Of a stretch of DNA of 64,000 nt, positions 24,103 through 35,370 are shown piece by piece (position 1 is the stretch's first letter; each line of letters opens with the position of its first letter). Below the pieces are notes generated by a model. It did not search any database. It saw only the letters and a list, made by a program, of their open reading frames with translations, and was not told where the DNA came from. The DNA comes from Heliocidaris tuberculata (taxonomy: Eukaryota > Echinodermata > Echinoidea > Camarodonta > Echinometridae): NCBI GenBank assembly GCA_025618425.1, contig CM046847.1, forward strand, positions 16,451,766 to 16,515,765. Direction: 5' to 3'. The position numbers and the translations under genes are program-made.

Positions 24103-24746
24103 TACCAGAGGGCTGAGAACTGATGTCGCGACATAACCTCTCCCGGGTGTATAGCGCTGTAATCCGGAGAATTTCTCGACATCTTACATGGAACAATAAC
24201 ACTGATAGTGCGTCTGCGCCAATTGGCAACGACGTTTTCCCACCACCAAATCAGACGAGTTGACGAAGCGTCCAGGATTGGACGTGAAACCGTTCTCGGA
24301 AATAATCCGTAAGTCCAGATGAAATGATTTAATTATTTGTTTACTATTTGAACTTTTACCTGGATGAATCAGAACTTACATCATTTGATACTGGTACCTT
24401 ACTTTCATCAGCAGGAAAATCCAACATGAGAAAACGTCTGAGTCAACATGAAAAGATTTGTTTGAACTCTAAATTGATCCAGATCTAACTTCATGATCTA
24501 ACTTAGATTAACAAATAAAGTTAGACTATTCATTAAGTTATACCAATGTGACAATTAAATCTAACTCAAATTAGGGTCCTGTCCTCCCTATTGAAATAGT
24601 GACATCAAGCGGAAAGTGAAGAAGTTTAAACCTCACTAAGAGAAGATCTACACAACGTCTGATGTATCTCGATAAATTCTAGACATAACGCTAGTAGAAT
24701 CATTTTAACATTACAGGAGTTCTGTATAAACACAAAATGTACTTAA

Positions 24747-25165
24747 CCCTTTTGAGACAATTTACATTTTGTGGTTTGGCTCAATCACTTTTGATTCAGA
24801 ACTCTAAAAAATATACCAGATGCATGAGTAGAATGAGCAAAAATTTCTGCTCATACTACATGCACATGTATGTCCATATTTGTTGCATGATCACATTATG
24901 TTTGATGTCAGGAATCTAAAACATGAGAATAAGCTTTAAAATCCTTTAACTGGCAACATATTGTGAGGTTCAAAATCATTGTTTTTTATAAAAATTGGCA
25001 ATTATTTCAATTTTTCGACAAAATTCCTAACCAAATATATTTTTTTCAAAGACATCATACCTTAATAGAACCATGTAGCACTAAAAGAAAAATGTGGTGT
25101 TGTTGCCAATTTGAAGAACAAAATGTGATTAATTTAGCCCTTAAATAATTCCTGTCCTGAAAGGG
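24747..25165 (+). mobile_element. TTAA-flanked MITE (piggyBac-like), copy A
   Basis: TTAA|CCCTTTTGAGACA at the left and CCTGTCCTGAAAGGG|TTAA at the right. The body (TTTTGATTCAGAACTCTAAA, ACCAGATGCATGAGTAGAA) matches the inverted copy at 46468-46874. Confidence 0.88.
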
Positions 25166-25541
25166 TTAAGCAATGCCAAGTTTGAGTGCACATACTGAAA
25201 TTCCTATAAAGCAAAAATGCGTGCTGATGTAGGCCTACGCTTGTTAATTGCATGAAGTGACTTATGACCAGTCATTATACTCTCACAGTGACTGGTCACT
25301 AACAAAATTATGTGTTAGGAAAAATAAATGCCTGAGCCGTCTTATAAAGAGTTGCGATTGATTGTAAATAATTTGCAATTGATATCAATCGCAAGTCTGT
25401 ACTGAAGAGATAGGAGACTGGAAATTTGCGATTGATGGGAAGACTTGGGATTGATATAAGACAGGGTCCTGGTCACCTGTACGCTCTAGTTTGTGTTGTG
25501 TTGTGTTATGGAGCATGGCTGGATATCAAATACATAACACA

Positions 25542-25686
25542 CTGTAGATTATAGACACAATAATAAGTGGAACATTGCGACGATTAATAGACTCACATCG
25601 TACTCTGATAGAGGTTTATTAGCACAGACCAATAAGCAGTGTTACAATGGTATGGGTATGCACATCATGTAGTTCCATAATACAAC
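25542..25686 (+). repeat. 145-bp direct repeat, left copy (possible miniature LTR)
   Basis: It starts TGTAGATTATAGACAC and ends AATACAACA, with TGT...ACA-like termini. A second copy starts at 26093. Between them lie about 405 bp without a coding region. No primer-binding site or polypurine tract was recognised, so a TRIM-type LTR element is only a hypothesis. Confidence 0.55.
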
Positions 25687-26092
25687 ATCCCCCTTTTCCT
25701 TACAAAAAACAAAAATGGAACAATTCCATTGACAGAAATATACATGTTTTTTTGCAGCATTGTTTTTACCCCAGATATATTCATTACTTCTGGCAGAACA
25801 TATAAACTAGGCATACTTCAGGTATCTCCAATGAACAAATGACTCATTTACAGCTATAGTCTTAGAGCTATCCACCTTTTGATTATACTTTTCCCTTGTC
25901 TTGCCTCTTTTTTTTTGGTTGTAACAATAACTCTGAACAAACAACAGTTCGAACTGTAACACATACATGTCCTGTGCATGGAAACCAACAAATAACTCAA
26001 TTCCAGACTCAATACATGAACATATTCAGAATCTTGCAGAACAATACATCTCGATTCATGTTGTGGTATCATTCTGGTAATACTTAGCAACT

Positions 26093-27079
26093 GTAGATTA
26101 TAGACACAGTAATAAGTGGAATATTGAGACAATGAATAGACTCACATCTTACTCTGATAGAGGTTTATTGGCGCCAGTGGCGGCACCAGGATTTTTAAAG
26201 TGGGGGGCAAATGGGGGGCAAAAGAAAATGTTGGGGGGGGCAAGGGCGGACAAAAATTTTTTTGACACTTTTTGTAGTGAAAATGTACAGAATATTCGGC
26301 TATAAACCTACCCAGATATGAGGACATTTTGAGCATCTAGCTGAACTGCCCGATTATAAAGAGGTGTTAGTTATATACTGCGAGCGAGCGAAGCGAGCAA
26401 GCAAAAATTTTGACATTTTTTTTGTAGTAAAAATGTACAGAAATTACATATTCGGCTATAAAACTACCCCAATATGCATGAGGACATTTGAGCATCTTGC
26501 TGCCCGATTATGAGGTGGTAGCTATTTATTGCGAACACTTTTTGTCGTGAAAATGTACAGAAATTATATTCGGCTATGAAACTACCCAGATATGAGGACA
26601 TTTGAGCATCTTGCTGCCCAATAATAAGGTGGTACATGTAGTTATACATTGCGAACAAGCAAAAATTTTGACACTATTTTATTGGAAATGTACAGAAATT
26701 ATTCGGCTATAAAACTACCCAAATATGAGGATATTTACACGAGCTGAGCGAACAAATTTGCCCCATGCCCCCCCCCCCCCACCTTGATGCCGCCACTGCT
26801 TTCCAAGTTTCCGTTTTCTTTCTTTTTCCTTCTTTTCTCCATTCCTTTTTCACTTTTTTCTTTCCTTTTCTTTTCTTTTTCATTTTCCACCCTTTTATTT
26901 TTTTTCACTCCGAAAATTATTGGGGGGGGGGGGCAACTGGGGGGGGGCAAAGCTTCTGACTGGGGGGGCAAATGCCCCCCCATGCCCCCCCTTGGTGCCG
27001 CCATTGATTGGCGCTGACCAATAAGCAGTGTTACAATGGTATGCGTACGCGCATCATGTAGTTCCGTAATACAACAGTT
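26093..27079 (+). repeat. 145-bp direct repeat, right copy, split by a hAT insertion
   Basis: Starts TGTAGATTATAGACACAG, is interrupted at 26175-27006 by the hAT element, and resumes TGACCAATAAGCAGTGTTAC up to about 27079. Removing the hAT and one ATTGGCGC restores colinearity with 25542-25686. Confidence 0.8.
26175..27006. mobile_element. Non-autonomous hAT element with perfect 8-bp target duplication
   Basis: The ends are CAGTGGCGGCACCAGG and, inverted, CAATGGCGGCACCAAGG. ATTGGCGC flanks both sides exactly. Internally a unit of about 110-120 bp (AATGTACAGAAATTA, TTCGGCTATAAAACTACCC, GAGCATCTTGCTGCCC) is repeated about four times (26270-26740). It interrupts the right copy of the 145-bp direct repeat. 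Confidence 0.93.
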
Positions 27080-27234
27080 TGCAGGCACAAACCCTGGTCA
27101 GTCGAAAAAGAGTGTCTGCACTGTAAGACTACCATAGGCCATGTAGTACGACCAGAAGGTAGCTGAATTAGGCTTTTCTCATGACACAATGATTTTCTGA
27201 TAAAGTGTTCAATTAGGGTCTGTGCTTGCAGACT
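27076..27234 (-). mobile_element. MITE with AGTYTGCARGCACARACCCT termini, copy 2
   Basis: The left end is AGTTTGCAGGCACAAACCCT and the right end inverted is AGTCTGCAAGCACAGACCCT. The interior matches 10935-11113 in reverse (GATTTTCTGATAAAGTGT, CCATAGGCCATGTAGTA). It abuts the right copy of the 145-bp direct repeat. Confidence 0.8.
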
Positions 27235-28062
27235 ATGTATGCTCTCAGACAATCATTTAATTGGGATCTACTTGACTACTTCTGCATTTTATCATTCGTA
27301 TCAAGCATGTTTGGCTCATTCTCTGCTTACGCGTTCGAAAGGCAAATTTTTTGTCACCAGCTGTTCCAACCCATTCTGCACCTTATTTTTTCTGATTGTA
27401 ATGAGTTAATTAATTTAACTTATCTTCAGGAGTCATGTTTTTGAAATATATGGGGCTAGAACCTGTGTCATTCCTAGAAATTATCTTTCAATTGGGCAAA
27501 AGATGGATAAACCTTGTTTTTCCCCATGTCGCCAGCCAAGCTTTTTTTTAATTGATGTATCCAAGACTGGTAAATAACCTAAGATTTTTGTCATTCTCCA
27601 TTAACTTGCATCATGTGCCAATGATCAAATGCAACAGAACGCGATATCATGCTTTCATATTGTTATTTCGGCTGTTTGAGGGCATGTCACCAATATTGTG
27701 ACCAGACAGGTTACCATTTTTCTGATTAATGAAAAATAGTGATAACAGTGATCTGAACGAATCAAGATATGCGTATGAAATACGAAAGTCCTATATACTA
27801 ATATGCACAAAATGAAATATGATGATCTCTTTTGAACAGAGAAATAGCAAAGGGAATTCTCACAAAATCCCCTTTGTTACATTCAGATTGCGCCAGATAC
27901 TTTACACATGTATGTACACGATCCTCTCCTGAAGAAAAACAGTGAAGTATACAAAGTAAAATCATATACTATACCTTGGTATATTGGTACATGTAGATAT
28001 AAACATTTACCAATAAATACATTGTAAAGAAAGAAGCATGCCAGATACGTTACCATATCAGG

Positions 28063-28335
28063 GCCCTGTAACATAAAAATCGACTTACAATTAATTGTAA
28101 AAATAAATTGAATCTCCGTTTCACTACAATCAATTGTACCTTACATTCAATTGTAATTTTTCGTAACATAAAACTCCCCCCAAATCGTTTGTAGGTTACA
28201 ATTGATATTAATTGTAACTCAGTCATACAATCAATTGTAATTTTTCGTAACATAAAACTCCCCCCAAATCGTTTGTAGGTTACAATTGATATTAATTGTA
28301 ACTCAGTCATACAAACAGTTGTATACAAGTCTAGC
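28063..28335. repeat. TTACAATTGATATTAATTGTAA repeat with an 83-bp tandem duplication
   Basis: It starts GGGCCCTGTAACATAAA. A unit of about 83 bp (CAATTGTAATTTTTCGTAAC, CTCCCCCCAAATCGTTTGTAGG) occurs twice with near identity. The GGGCC-TGTAACATAAA head also ends the repeat at 36005-36122. Confidence 0.7.
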
Positions 28336-28473
28336 ACGATGATGTCATCAGCACAAAAACCAACTTCTTGCTGAAGATGTCACTAGATGAGTACTGCTAT
28401 ATTTATCCTTAAATTTCTTAGATTTTACCATTATCATGACATTATGTATACATTCTTATCTTGTGTATTTTCA

Positions 28474-29134
28474 GTGATTAGGCCAAAAAAACAAAATTGT
28501 TTGGTTGTCCTCGACCGACCGACCCTCTGAAATGGGGCCGACCCAATTTTTATTTTTTATTTTTTTCAAAACTCAACCACGGCGAAACTTAACGTGGCAA
28601 AACTGCTAGCAAAGTAGAAATCAGCGGAGCTAGCTGGTACGTTCTAGCAGCCGTCACATCGCCTTGCTTTGGGAACGTTTCATGAATAGTTTTATCGAAA
28701 AAAATCATCGCTTTAAAATATCAAGCTACGCACTCTGGATTGGTTGAGAGCAGCAAGCAAGATATTGAAATCAAAACACTATCTCAGCCCCAAGAATGTC
28801 CATGTGTTAAAAATTGATTCGTTTAGCTCGTTGTAGATTGTAAACAAACTGAAAAAATTGTTTCAAATTGCTTGAACTTACAAACAAAACAATTTAGAAG
28901 TGTCTAGATGTAGACTAGCGCTTAGGATGCTAGGTACTAAACAACTCTTTTATGTTTCTGGGTGATAATTAATAAAATGTAAATACCATGTAAAAATGTT
29001 AAATATTGAAACTTGCTTTGCCTCCTTTATTTTCTCAGTGTTTAAAAAAAAAAAAAAAAAAAAAAATTTGACCGACTGACCCTCTTTTAAAAAAAATGTC
29101 ACTGGAGGACAACCAAACAATTTTTTTTTTTTGG
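28474..29134. mobile_element. MITE with TTGTTTGGTTGTCCTC termini
   Basis: The left end, ACAAAATTGTTTGGTTGTCCTC then GACCGACCGACCCTC, is matched by the inverted right end (GAGGGTCAGTCGGTC, GAGGACAACCAAACAATTT). The body includes an A-run at 29044-29066. Confidence 0.7.
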
Positions 29135-29658
29135 TCTTATTGTATATAGTGTTACAAAGTTGATCAGTAAAATATTCTTTCATTGCCTTTCATTGCCAGA
29201 TACGTTCACACAGTCTCCATTTTCATAATACATTTATAACAAAGTGGCATAATTCCTTCCCATTAGATTCTATTTTTGATTATGATGGACATGCAAACTT
29301 CCAAAGAAAATTAACATACACTGCCAAGTGTATGGTTGAAATATAACAATTACTCTAACAAAGATTTTTTTTTTGTTTTTTGATGCAGAATATCTAATTT
29401 AGTTACATTGTTTTATATAAGTGGTTATCACAGGGATTGTTTTACAGTCGTTAGACATCATCAAACATTGTTATTATATACATGCTGACAATAGATTGAA
29501 ATTCAGATATTTCAGCATGAAGAACTTGTGGTAATGTATTTTGCAGGCAATCAAAAATGGTAAAAGCATGGTCAACTCTGACTTCTTTTCCACAAAAATT
29601 GGATTTCGTTACAAATCATCCATTAATTGTTTCGTATTCTGTAATTATTCAAGTTTGC

Positions 29659-29964
29659 AAATTGTGAAAATTGTGTTGCTTTCTCAAAAGTAGTCAAATG
29701 ATATTGTCAGAATTATGTATGTATGTAAACACACCCATTGTCCATCTGCACCTGTTTGACAAGGCATAATAGAAAGCTTGCAAGGTATTTGTGTAATTAA
29801 CACATGAATGGTAGGTTTCAGCATGGCAGCCACATAGCCCAGATACTTAACAAGCTCCTTTATTATGTCTTGTCAAACAGGTCAGATGGACAATGGGTGT
29901 GTTTACATAATCCTGACAATATCATTTGACTACTTTTGAGAAAGCAATACAATTTTCACAATTT
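29659..29964. repeat. Foldback MITE-like palindrome, 306 bp
   Basis: The left arm AAATTGTGAAAATTGTGTTG ... CAAATGATATTGTCAG ... CCCATTGTCCATCTG is inverted in the right arm (CAGATGGACAATGGG ... CTGACAATATCATTTG ... CACAATTT). Arms are about 110 bp with a loop of about 80 bp. Target duplication unclear. Confidence 0.85.
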
Positions 29965-30119
29965 AATAACTTATTATTTAAATGATCATTTGACACTAAG
30001 TTGCACCCCAAGAAAGTTACAATACTCAAAGATTATACAATGTAAATTACCTGAATTGAAGGACACACTTCGGAGTTATTAAGGCTGTAATGTCAAAAAA
30101 ATGTTTTTCTCTACATCTG

Positions 30120-30560
30120 GAGCATTTTGGGCAGCAAAAATTGGTTTAGGGACACTTTGGTGTTTTTTCAAGGGCATGTTACACCCCCTTTCTGACGGAA
30201 ATTTTTGTCAGTGTTTATATTTTTGTAATGTACACACATACCTCTTCCCTCTTACAAATTTGGTCCATGGGCCTTAAGGGGAAAAATTTGCCCCAATATT
30301 TAGGGGCGGTCTGACAACCCATCCCGACAGAAAATTTTGTCAGTTTTGGTGTTTTGGTGATGTATACATATGTATAGTCATACACCTTCCTTCTGACAAA
30401 GTTTGGCGCATGTGTGAGATGGGTTGAAATTGACCCGACTTTGGGGCCCTTTTGGGGGGGGGGGGGGCTCTGGAGGCCAAACCTGGCTTTGTTTGAGCTG
30501 ACAAAACTTTTTGTGAATGACATGGAAGGTCTAAGTAACTTTAAGGGGTCAAATCTCATA
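30120..30560 (+). repeat. Degenerate tandem repeat of about 140 bp containing ACNGAAAATTTTGTCAG
   Basis: TGACGGAAATTTTTGTCAGT, CGACAGAAAATTTTGTCAGT and GCTGACAAAACTTTTTGTGA mark successive units, with a TGTA-CACATAC..CTTCC(T/C)TCT block between them. The copies differ considerably; a poly-G run interrupts the last. Confidence 0.55.
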
Positions 30561-30687
30561 TGTAAAATGGGGTGACTATTTCAGGACAGGCTCCCAGACT
30601 ATACCCTTTTCTTAAAATTTGCCCCTAAAGATGGGTAAGGGGTTCAAGGTCCGGGACTCACACCCCCGTTAAAAAAAAAATCTGAGT

Positions 30688-30719
<32 letters not shown>

Positions 30720-31219
30720 ATCCCCCTGGGCTTTGTCTCACCAGTTCATCATATCGTCGCTGATTTTACAAACTGGCATGGGAAGCCAAAAAACACATTT
30801 CTGAGATAATCGCATTTATAGACTTTGTCCATTTAAAATGCAAATTTGAATACCTTACTTTCATTCAATCATCGTAGAATTAAACAAGTGATGAGAGTGG
30901 AATATTTTCTTTCATATGCATTGGATATTTAAAATAGAAACGCAGTATTTTTGGTTTAATCCCTGCTTGAATTCCTATGCCGGTTCATAAAATCAGCGAT
31001 GATATTATGTACTCTCTCTATACTCAAGAAAGCAAACTGTAATTCAACCGATCCCTACACGACAGTAAATCATGGGAAAATGCAAGAACTGCAAGGTCAC
31101 AGGGGGTCAACTTAATGGACACTCGCTCACTAATTATAGGGCTAGTCCCCCACTTCCAAAAAACATCCCCCACTGCCAAAAAACATCACTAAGATTAGCT
31201 CTATGATTTCTTATTTTAA

Positions 31220-32562
31220 AGGAAACTTTACCCCAAGAAATAAATGTAGCTGTGAAGAAAGATGAATTTATTTCCTGCCTATTAATTTACAATATTCCTT
31301 ACGAAAATGCACAAGAGATATATAAATGAAGATATTCTCGGTATGCAGTAAGATCTGTTAGCATGACATGGGCACTGCCATTTTCTTATTAAAAGGGCAA
31401 TCCAACCTTGGTAATTAGATGATTTGTGTGAAAGCAGAAAAATAAGAAAAACAGGATGGTGAAAGTTTGAAAGAAATCGGACAAGGACTTAGAAAGTTAT
31501 GGATTTTGAAAAATGAGATCACTACATCTAAGCGAATCTCAAATTGGCAATTTGGTGAGTCAATTGTGACATTTTTGTGGACAACTCTCCCATTTGTCGT
31601 ACACAAAAATATCATTAAATTGAGGTTTTCTTCAAGGCGCTTTTACCCTCGGGGCAGTACTCAAAATTTATTGGAGATAGCATATTGTTATAGGTCCTCA
31701 TGAACGAAAAGATCCTACCGAGTAATGCATTTTGAAAAAATGTGACATTTTAGTCATTTTTTGTGTTAGAGCGAATGGGGGAGTTGTCCACAGCTACATC
31801 ACAGTGACATTACCTATTCGGCCAATTTGAAATTCCCATATGCATAGTGATTTCAACTTTCAAAAATTCATAAATTTCTTATTTCTTGTCCGATTTCGTT
31901 CAAACTTTTACCAATCTGCTTCTCTAATTTTTCCTCTTTCTTTCAAAGCAACTTGCTATTAAGGTTGGATTTCCCTTTTATAATAATGTCACGTATCAGG
32001 CAAACTTGTACATGATCATGGGCCAAGCTTTAGTTAGAGAAACATTTGAATTCAGTAACAAAACCTCTCTACTCTTCAATGAGGGAAAATCAAAGCTAAG
32101 AAGGCAAAAATAATATTTGGTGGAAAATATTTAAAGAGGGGAAAAATGTAACTCCTTTCTTTAAAAACAATGAAACATACATGTAGCAATGACAAATCAA
32201 TTTTATTTATGCAAAACCTTCACCTCGCAAGAGCCACAACGTATATTAATGCAATTTGCGGTCTGACAGTTATAGTACAAAAGATAATAGCAGGTGAATG
32301 AAATACTTCAGCACCACAGACTCTTAGGAAAGAAGCATCCATAAATTTGAATAAGTTAGCTTGCTAATCAACTTCGGTTAGTATGTCAGTTGTAAAGAAA
32401 ATGGTGATGCCCATTTCGTGCAGAGAAACCTTACATTATGTTCATAATATCGTAATTTATACCTCGCTTGTACACTTTGATGGGGAATCTTGTAAGTTAA
32501 CATGCAAGAATACAATAAATCTCTCAAAATAACTACTTTTATTTCTTGGGGTTAGGTTTCCT
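31220..32562. mobile_element. Outer TTAA-flanked MITE that hosts a second MITE
   Basis: TTAA|AGGAAACTTTACCCCAAGAA at the left and CTTGGGGTTAGGTTTCCT|TTAA at the right. The body includes the nested 31393-31977 element. Confidence 0.8.
31393..31977. mobile_element. Foldback MITE, same family as 46450-47349, nested
   Basis: The ends are AAGGGCAATCCAACCTT and, inverted, AAGGGAAATCCAACCTT. The left target is TTAA, the right has decayed to TTAT. Arms share GGTGAAAGTTTGAAAGAAAT and the TGTGGACAACTCTCCCATTT word. It lies inside the element at 31220-32562. Confidence 0.83.
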
Positions 32563-32590
32563 TTAAAGGCATATATTTGGGGTTACATGT

Positions 32591-33055
32591 CGTTTTTTCC
32601 AAAGGTTCATAATTCTGAAGGTTTGTTATTCCAAAGGTTCGTATTTCTGAAGGTTCGTTACTCCGACGGTTCATAATTCCGAAAATGAAATAGGGTTCAT
32701 AATTCCAAAAATGAAATAGGGTTCATAATTCCAAAAATGAAAAAGGGTTCATATTTCTGAAGGTTCGTAATTCCGAAAAGTTACGTAGGGATTTATTGCA
32801 TTTTCGGAATTACGAACCTTCAGAATTATGAACCCTTTTTCATTTTCAGAATTACAAACCCTATTTCATTTTCAGAATTACGAACCTTCGGAATAACGAA
32901 CCTTCGGAGTAATGCATCAAATGTTCGGAATTATGAACCCTTTTCCATTTTCAGAATTATGAACCCCCTGCTATGGGAAATTTGTCTGTCGGAAAATACA
33001 AATCTTCGGAATTATGAACCTTCGGAAAAACGAACCTTCGGAAAAATGAGTACCC
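32591..33055. repeat. Inverted minisatellite of TTCCGAAGGTTCGTA / GAAAATGAAATAGGGTTCAT units, complete copy
   Basis: The left half carries units such as AATTCCGAAAATGAAATAGG; the right half carries their reverse complements, with the centre at about 32783-32802. The same family occurs at 63505-64000. Confidence 0.9.
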
Positions 33056-33815
33056 CTGTATTTGGTCATTTTGTACCCGCAAACATTTACCAATTATCAA
33101 GGAATTAAGAACATACATGTATATCATACACTGAAACTACCATTTTCCTTGGTATATTTGATCTGATCCCAGCTACAGTCAGCAGGGCTATCAACTTACC
33201 GTAATCATCATACAAATAAAAAATCAAAAACTTACCATAATCATCAGGTATACTAAAATATATTATGCAGGAGGTATCGGAGGGGACAAAATACCGTGGA
33301 CCTGCCCTTATTCACCTTGTACAAATTAAAGCATATAAACGAAGTTTCAGCTGTTCAAGCACAACAGGCACAGGACAAGGACCTTACATGTTCCTAGAAG
33401 TTTAGAAGAAATTTTCTACACATTACAGACACCCAAGTTCAGACTCAATTGTATTTTGGAGATATTGATATGATGCCATGCTATTGTGTATCAGATATGA
33501 ATGGCCTATGGGTACATTGTCAGTACAAAAGTGCTGACAAGCATCAATAAAAAAGACTTGTCTTAATTTCTGATCAATATAAGCAAAAAAGCAAATAAAG
33601 TTTCAAAAGTTTTTCACATTTCTCAGAAGCATCGTGAATCTCTGACAGGCAAAAAATAGTGGGTCTCAAAATCTGGCACTTAAGCAATTTGACCAAATAT
33701 AGCAAATGAAGTTACATGTAATGCGAGGACAAGTATGCGTGCTACATTTATGCAAATTCTTGCAGTTTTAAGCACCTACGAATATTTCAAAAATATACTT
33801 GCACACGATACTCAC

Positions 33816-34013
33816 CGCGTCACTTTTGAGTTTATCCTCCAATGGTTGCCAGTCTTTGGTCTTAATAGCCTCTCTTGTTAATTCAACAAGCTCCCCTCCA
33901 CCCTTTAGGTTTACCAAGGAATAGAGTTGAAAGCTATCCTGACTGTTATCATCAACCTGCTTCCGGTTGCCATCATTGTCATCAGTAGCAAGCTTTGTCT
34001 TCCTTGCTCCCAT
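33816..34013 (-). CDS. TRPV-like ion channel, first coding exon (N-terminal cytoplasmic segment)
   Basis: This exon encodes 66 residues starting MGARKTKLAT. A stop (TAG) sits two codons upstream in frame, which supports the start. An acidic, polar stretch is followed by LYSLVNLKGGGELVELTREA (about residues 30-49) and a KTKDW...LEDKLKSDA helix. The KGGGEL block directly before the ankyrin region is what I recall of invertebrate TRPV channels (nanchung/OSM-9/OCR type); this comes from family memory, not a search. The exon ends in phase 0 at a consensus donor GCG|GTGAGT. It joins in phase to 1349-1196. Such channels are cation channels of sensory cilia in flies and worms. A 5' UTR intron ending near 34180 is possible. 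The gene is divergent to the C10orf82-like gene at 36796. An ankyrin protein of another class is the main alternative. Confidence 0.62.
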
Positions 34014-34909
34014 CCTCTACATATATATGTATCCTCTTCCTCCTTATCAATGCATCAGGATCGATTGAATGCCGATCGGTCAGATTTCTTATTGCAGAAG
34101 ATGATGTGATTGAAGTGATTGCTTAGAGCTCTGAACCACTCTTCAGCCTTCTCTTCTGATGTCAGTAATTTTCAGCTGCAAATAGGCATATGAAGTTACA
34201 AAGAATCGTAAGGATAACACATAAATAAAAGTATAAATAATAAAGTCTGGAGAAATAGAGAGCTGGAAACTCATGGTTCCTCTATATGAGATTAGAAACT
34301 GTTCCAGTCAGGAAGATATTTTTAATCCTAAAGCTTACTTGCTTCTCTTCATTACAAAAATTCCCATATATGATGGAAAATATATAACAGATGTATACAT
34401 AGACTATTCTAAAATTTGAAATTCATAGATTTCTTTTTAAATTCTCTGGTTTGTTAAATAGAAATCAATTTCTTGGGCTTGCCTAGCAGAGCAGAACATA
34501 ATTTATACAACGCGCATTCTGACTACTGAAGTCCATTAACTGAAAGCAGGTGAAAGCATAGTTTGTCACTACCGACGCTCGCGAAAGTTATCCATAAATT
34601 GGAATTAATTTGCTTCATTGCATACGTCATACGTCATACATGTAGTATCAAGAAAATAGATTTCTATTTAGTAAGGTGGTAATTTTCAAAGAAATACATT
34701 TTCGTTTTTAGAATATAAGACTTATAAGTATATTATCTGTGAAATATTTTAAATCTCAAATGGGATTTTGTATCAGGAAGAAAGACAATTTTGGATTCGA
34801 ATTAAAATTATCTTTATGTACACATCAAGAAAATGGTGGCCCCCAGGTATCGCTAGCAGACGATAAATTCTGCTGAGAAAATCTTGATTTATACACATCT
34901 ATATCTTAA

Positions 34910-35276
34910 AGTGTACCAATCACCTGAAAAAATAATTTGTGTACAGCTAGGAAGTATAAAATCAACCTCAAAGAACTTTGTCTGGTATTCTATAGGTCAA
35001 CAGTTAATGAGTATGAAGGAAATAAAGGATAACATGAAAATGCTCGCGCGGAACCGAACTCCGAGTTTGGTTCCGCGTGAGCCTTTATCTTGGCAAGCGC
35101 GTATGGGTGTGTCGAGTAGTCTACTCACGAGTCGCTTTTACGCTTATAGAGAGTGTAATTGAAATTGCAATATCTCTTTATAGAATTAATATATGAAGCC
35201 CATATTTTGAATATGGTATGACATGAAACCGCTAACATACAGAGCAAAATTATTTTTGGTGATTAATTGGTACCCT
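34910..35276. mobile_element. TTAA-flanked MITE with central hairpin, copy 1
   Basis: TTAA|AGTGTACCAATCACC at the left and TTGGTACCCT|TTAA at the right. The centre forms a near-perfect 19-bp hairpin (CTCGCGCGGAACCGAACTC against GAGTTTGGTTCCGCGTGAG, 35043-35082). About 90% identical by eye to 59229-59585. It lies between the divergent gene pair. Confidence 0.87.
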
Positions 35277-35370
35277 TTAATGCAAAACTACATCTATAGG
35301 ACAACAAGAAGGAATAGATTACATCTTTGAATATAAGCACATTTATATTTTGAGGTTAATTCCCCTTTAA

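Larger units (their letters stand above)
22600..24345 (-). mobile_element. Penelope-like retroelement, degenerate, with an inverted terminal copy
   Basis: Read on the minus strand it has a reverse transcriptase fragment (24102-about 23460), then a GIY-YIG endonuclease fragment (about 23110-22816), then a 3' tail. The tail (about 22600-22815) is present again in inverted orientation at about 24128-24345: both carry the TTTCATCTGGACTTACG / CGTAAGTCCAGATGAAA segment and GAGAGGTTATGTCGC or its complement. Inverted flanking copies of this kind are typical of Penelope-like elements. Confidence 0.85.
1350..33815 (-). other. Giant first coding intron of the TRPV-like gene
   Basis: The donor is at 33815-33814 (GT) and the acceptor AG at 1351-1350; both flanking exons are phase 0. 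The interval contains transposons, MITEs, microsatellites and tandem repeats listed separately, and no open reading frame that looks like conserved host protein. The stretches 1350-3720, 5890-6660, 7500-8500, 22320-22600, 27240-28060 and 30000-30180 are AT-rich single-copy-looking sequence in which I see no gene. Confidence 0.55.

Noticed and set aside
28050..28337. Duplicated CMTELQLISIVTYKRFGGSF peptide as a repeat protein
   Set aside because: It is the chance translation of an 83-bp tandem duplication in a non-coding repeat.
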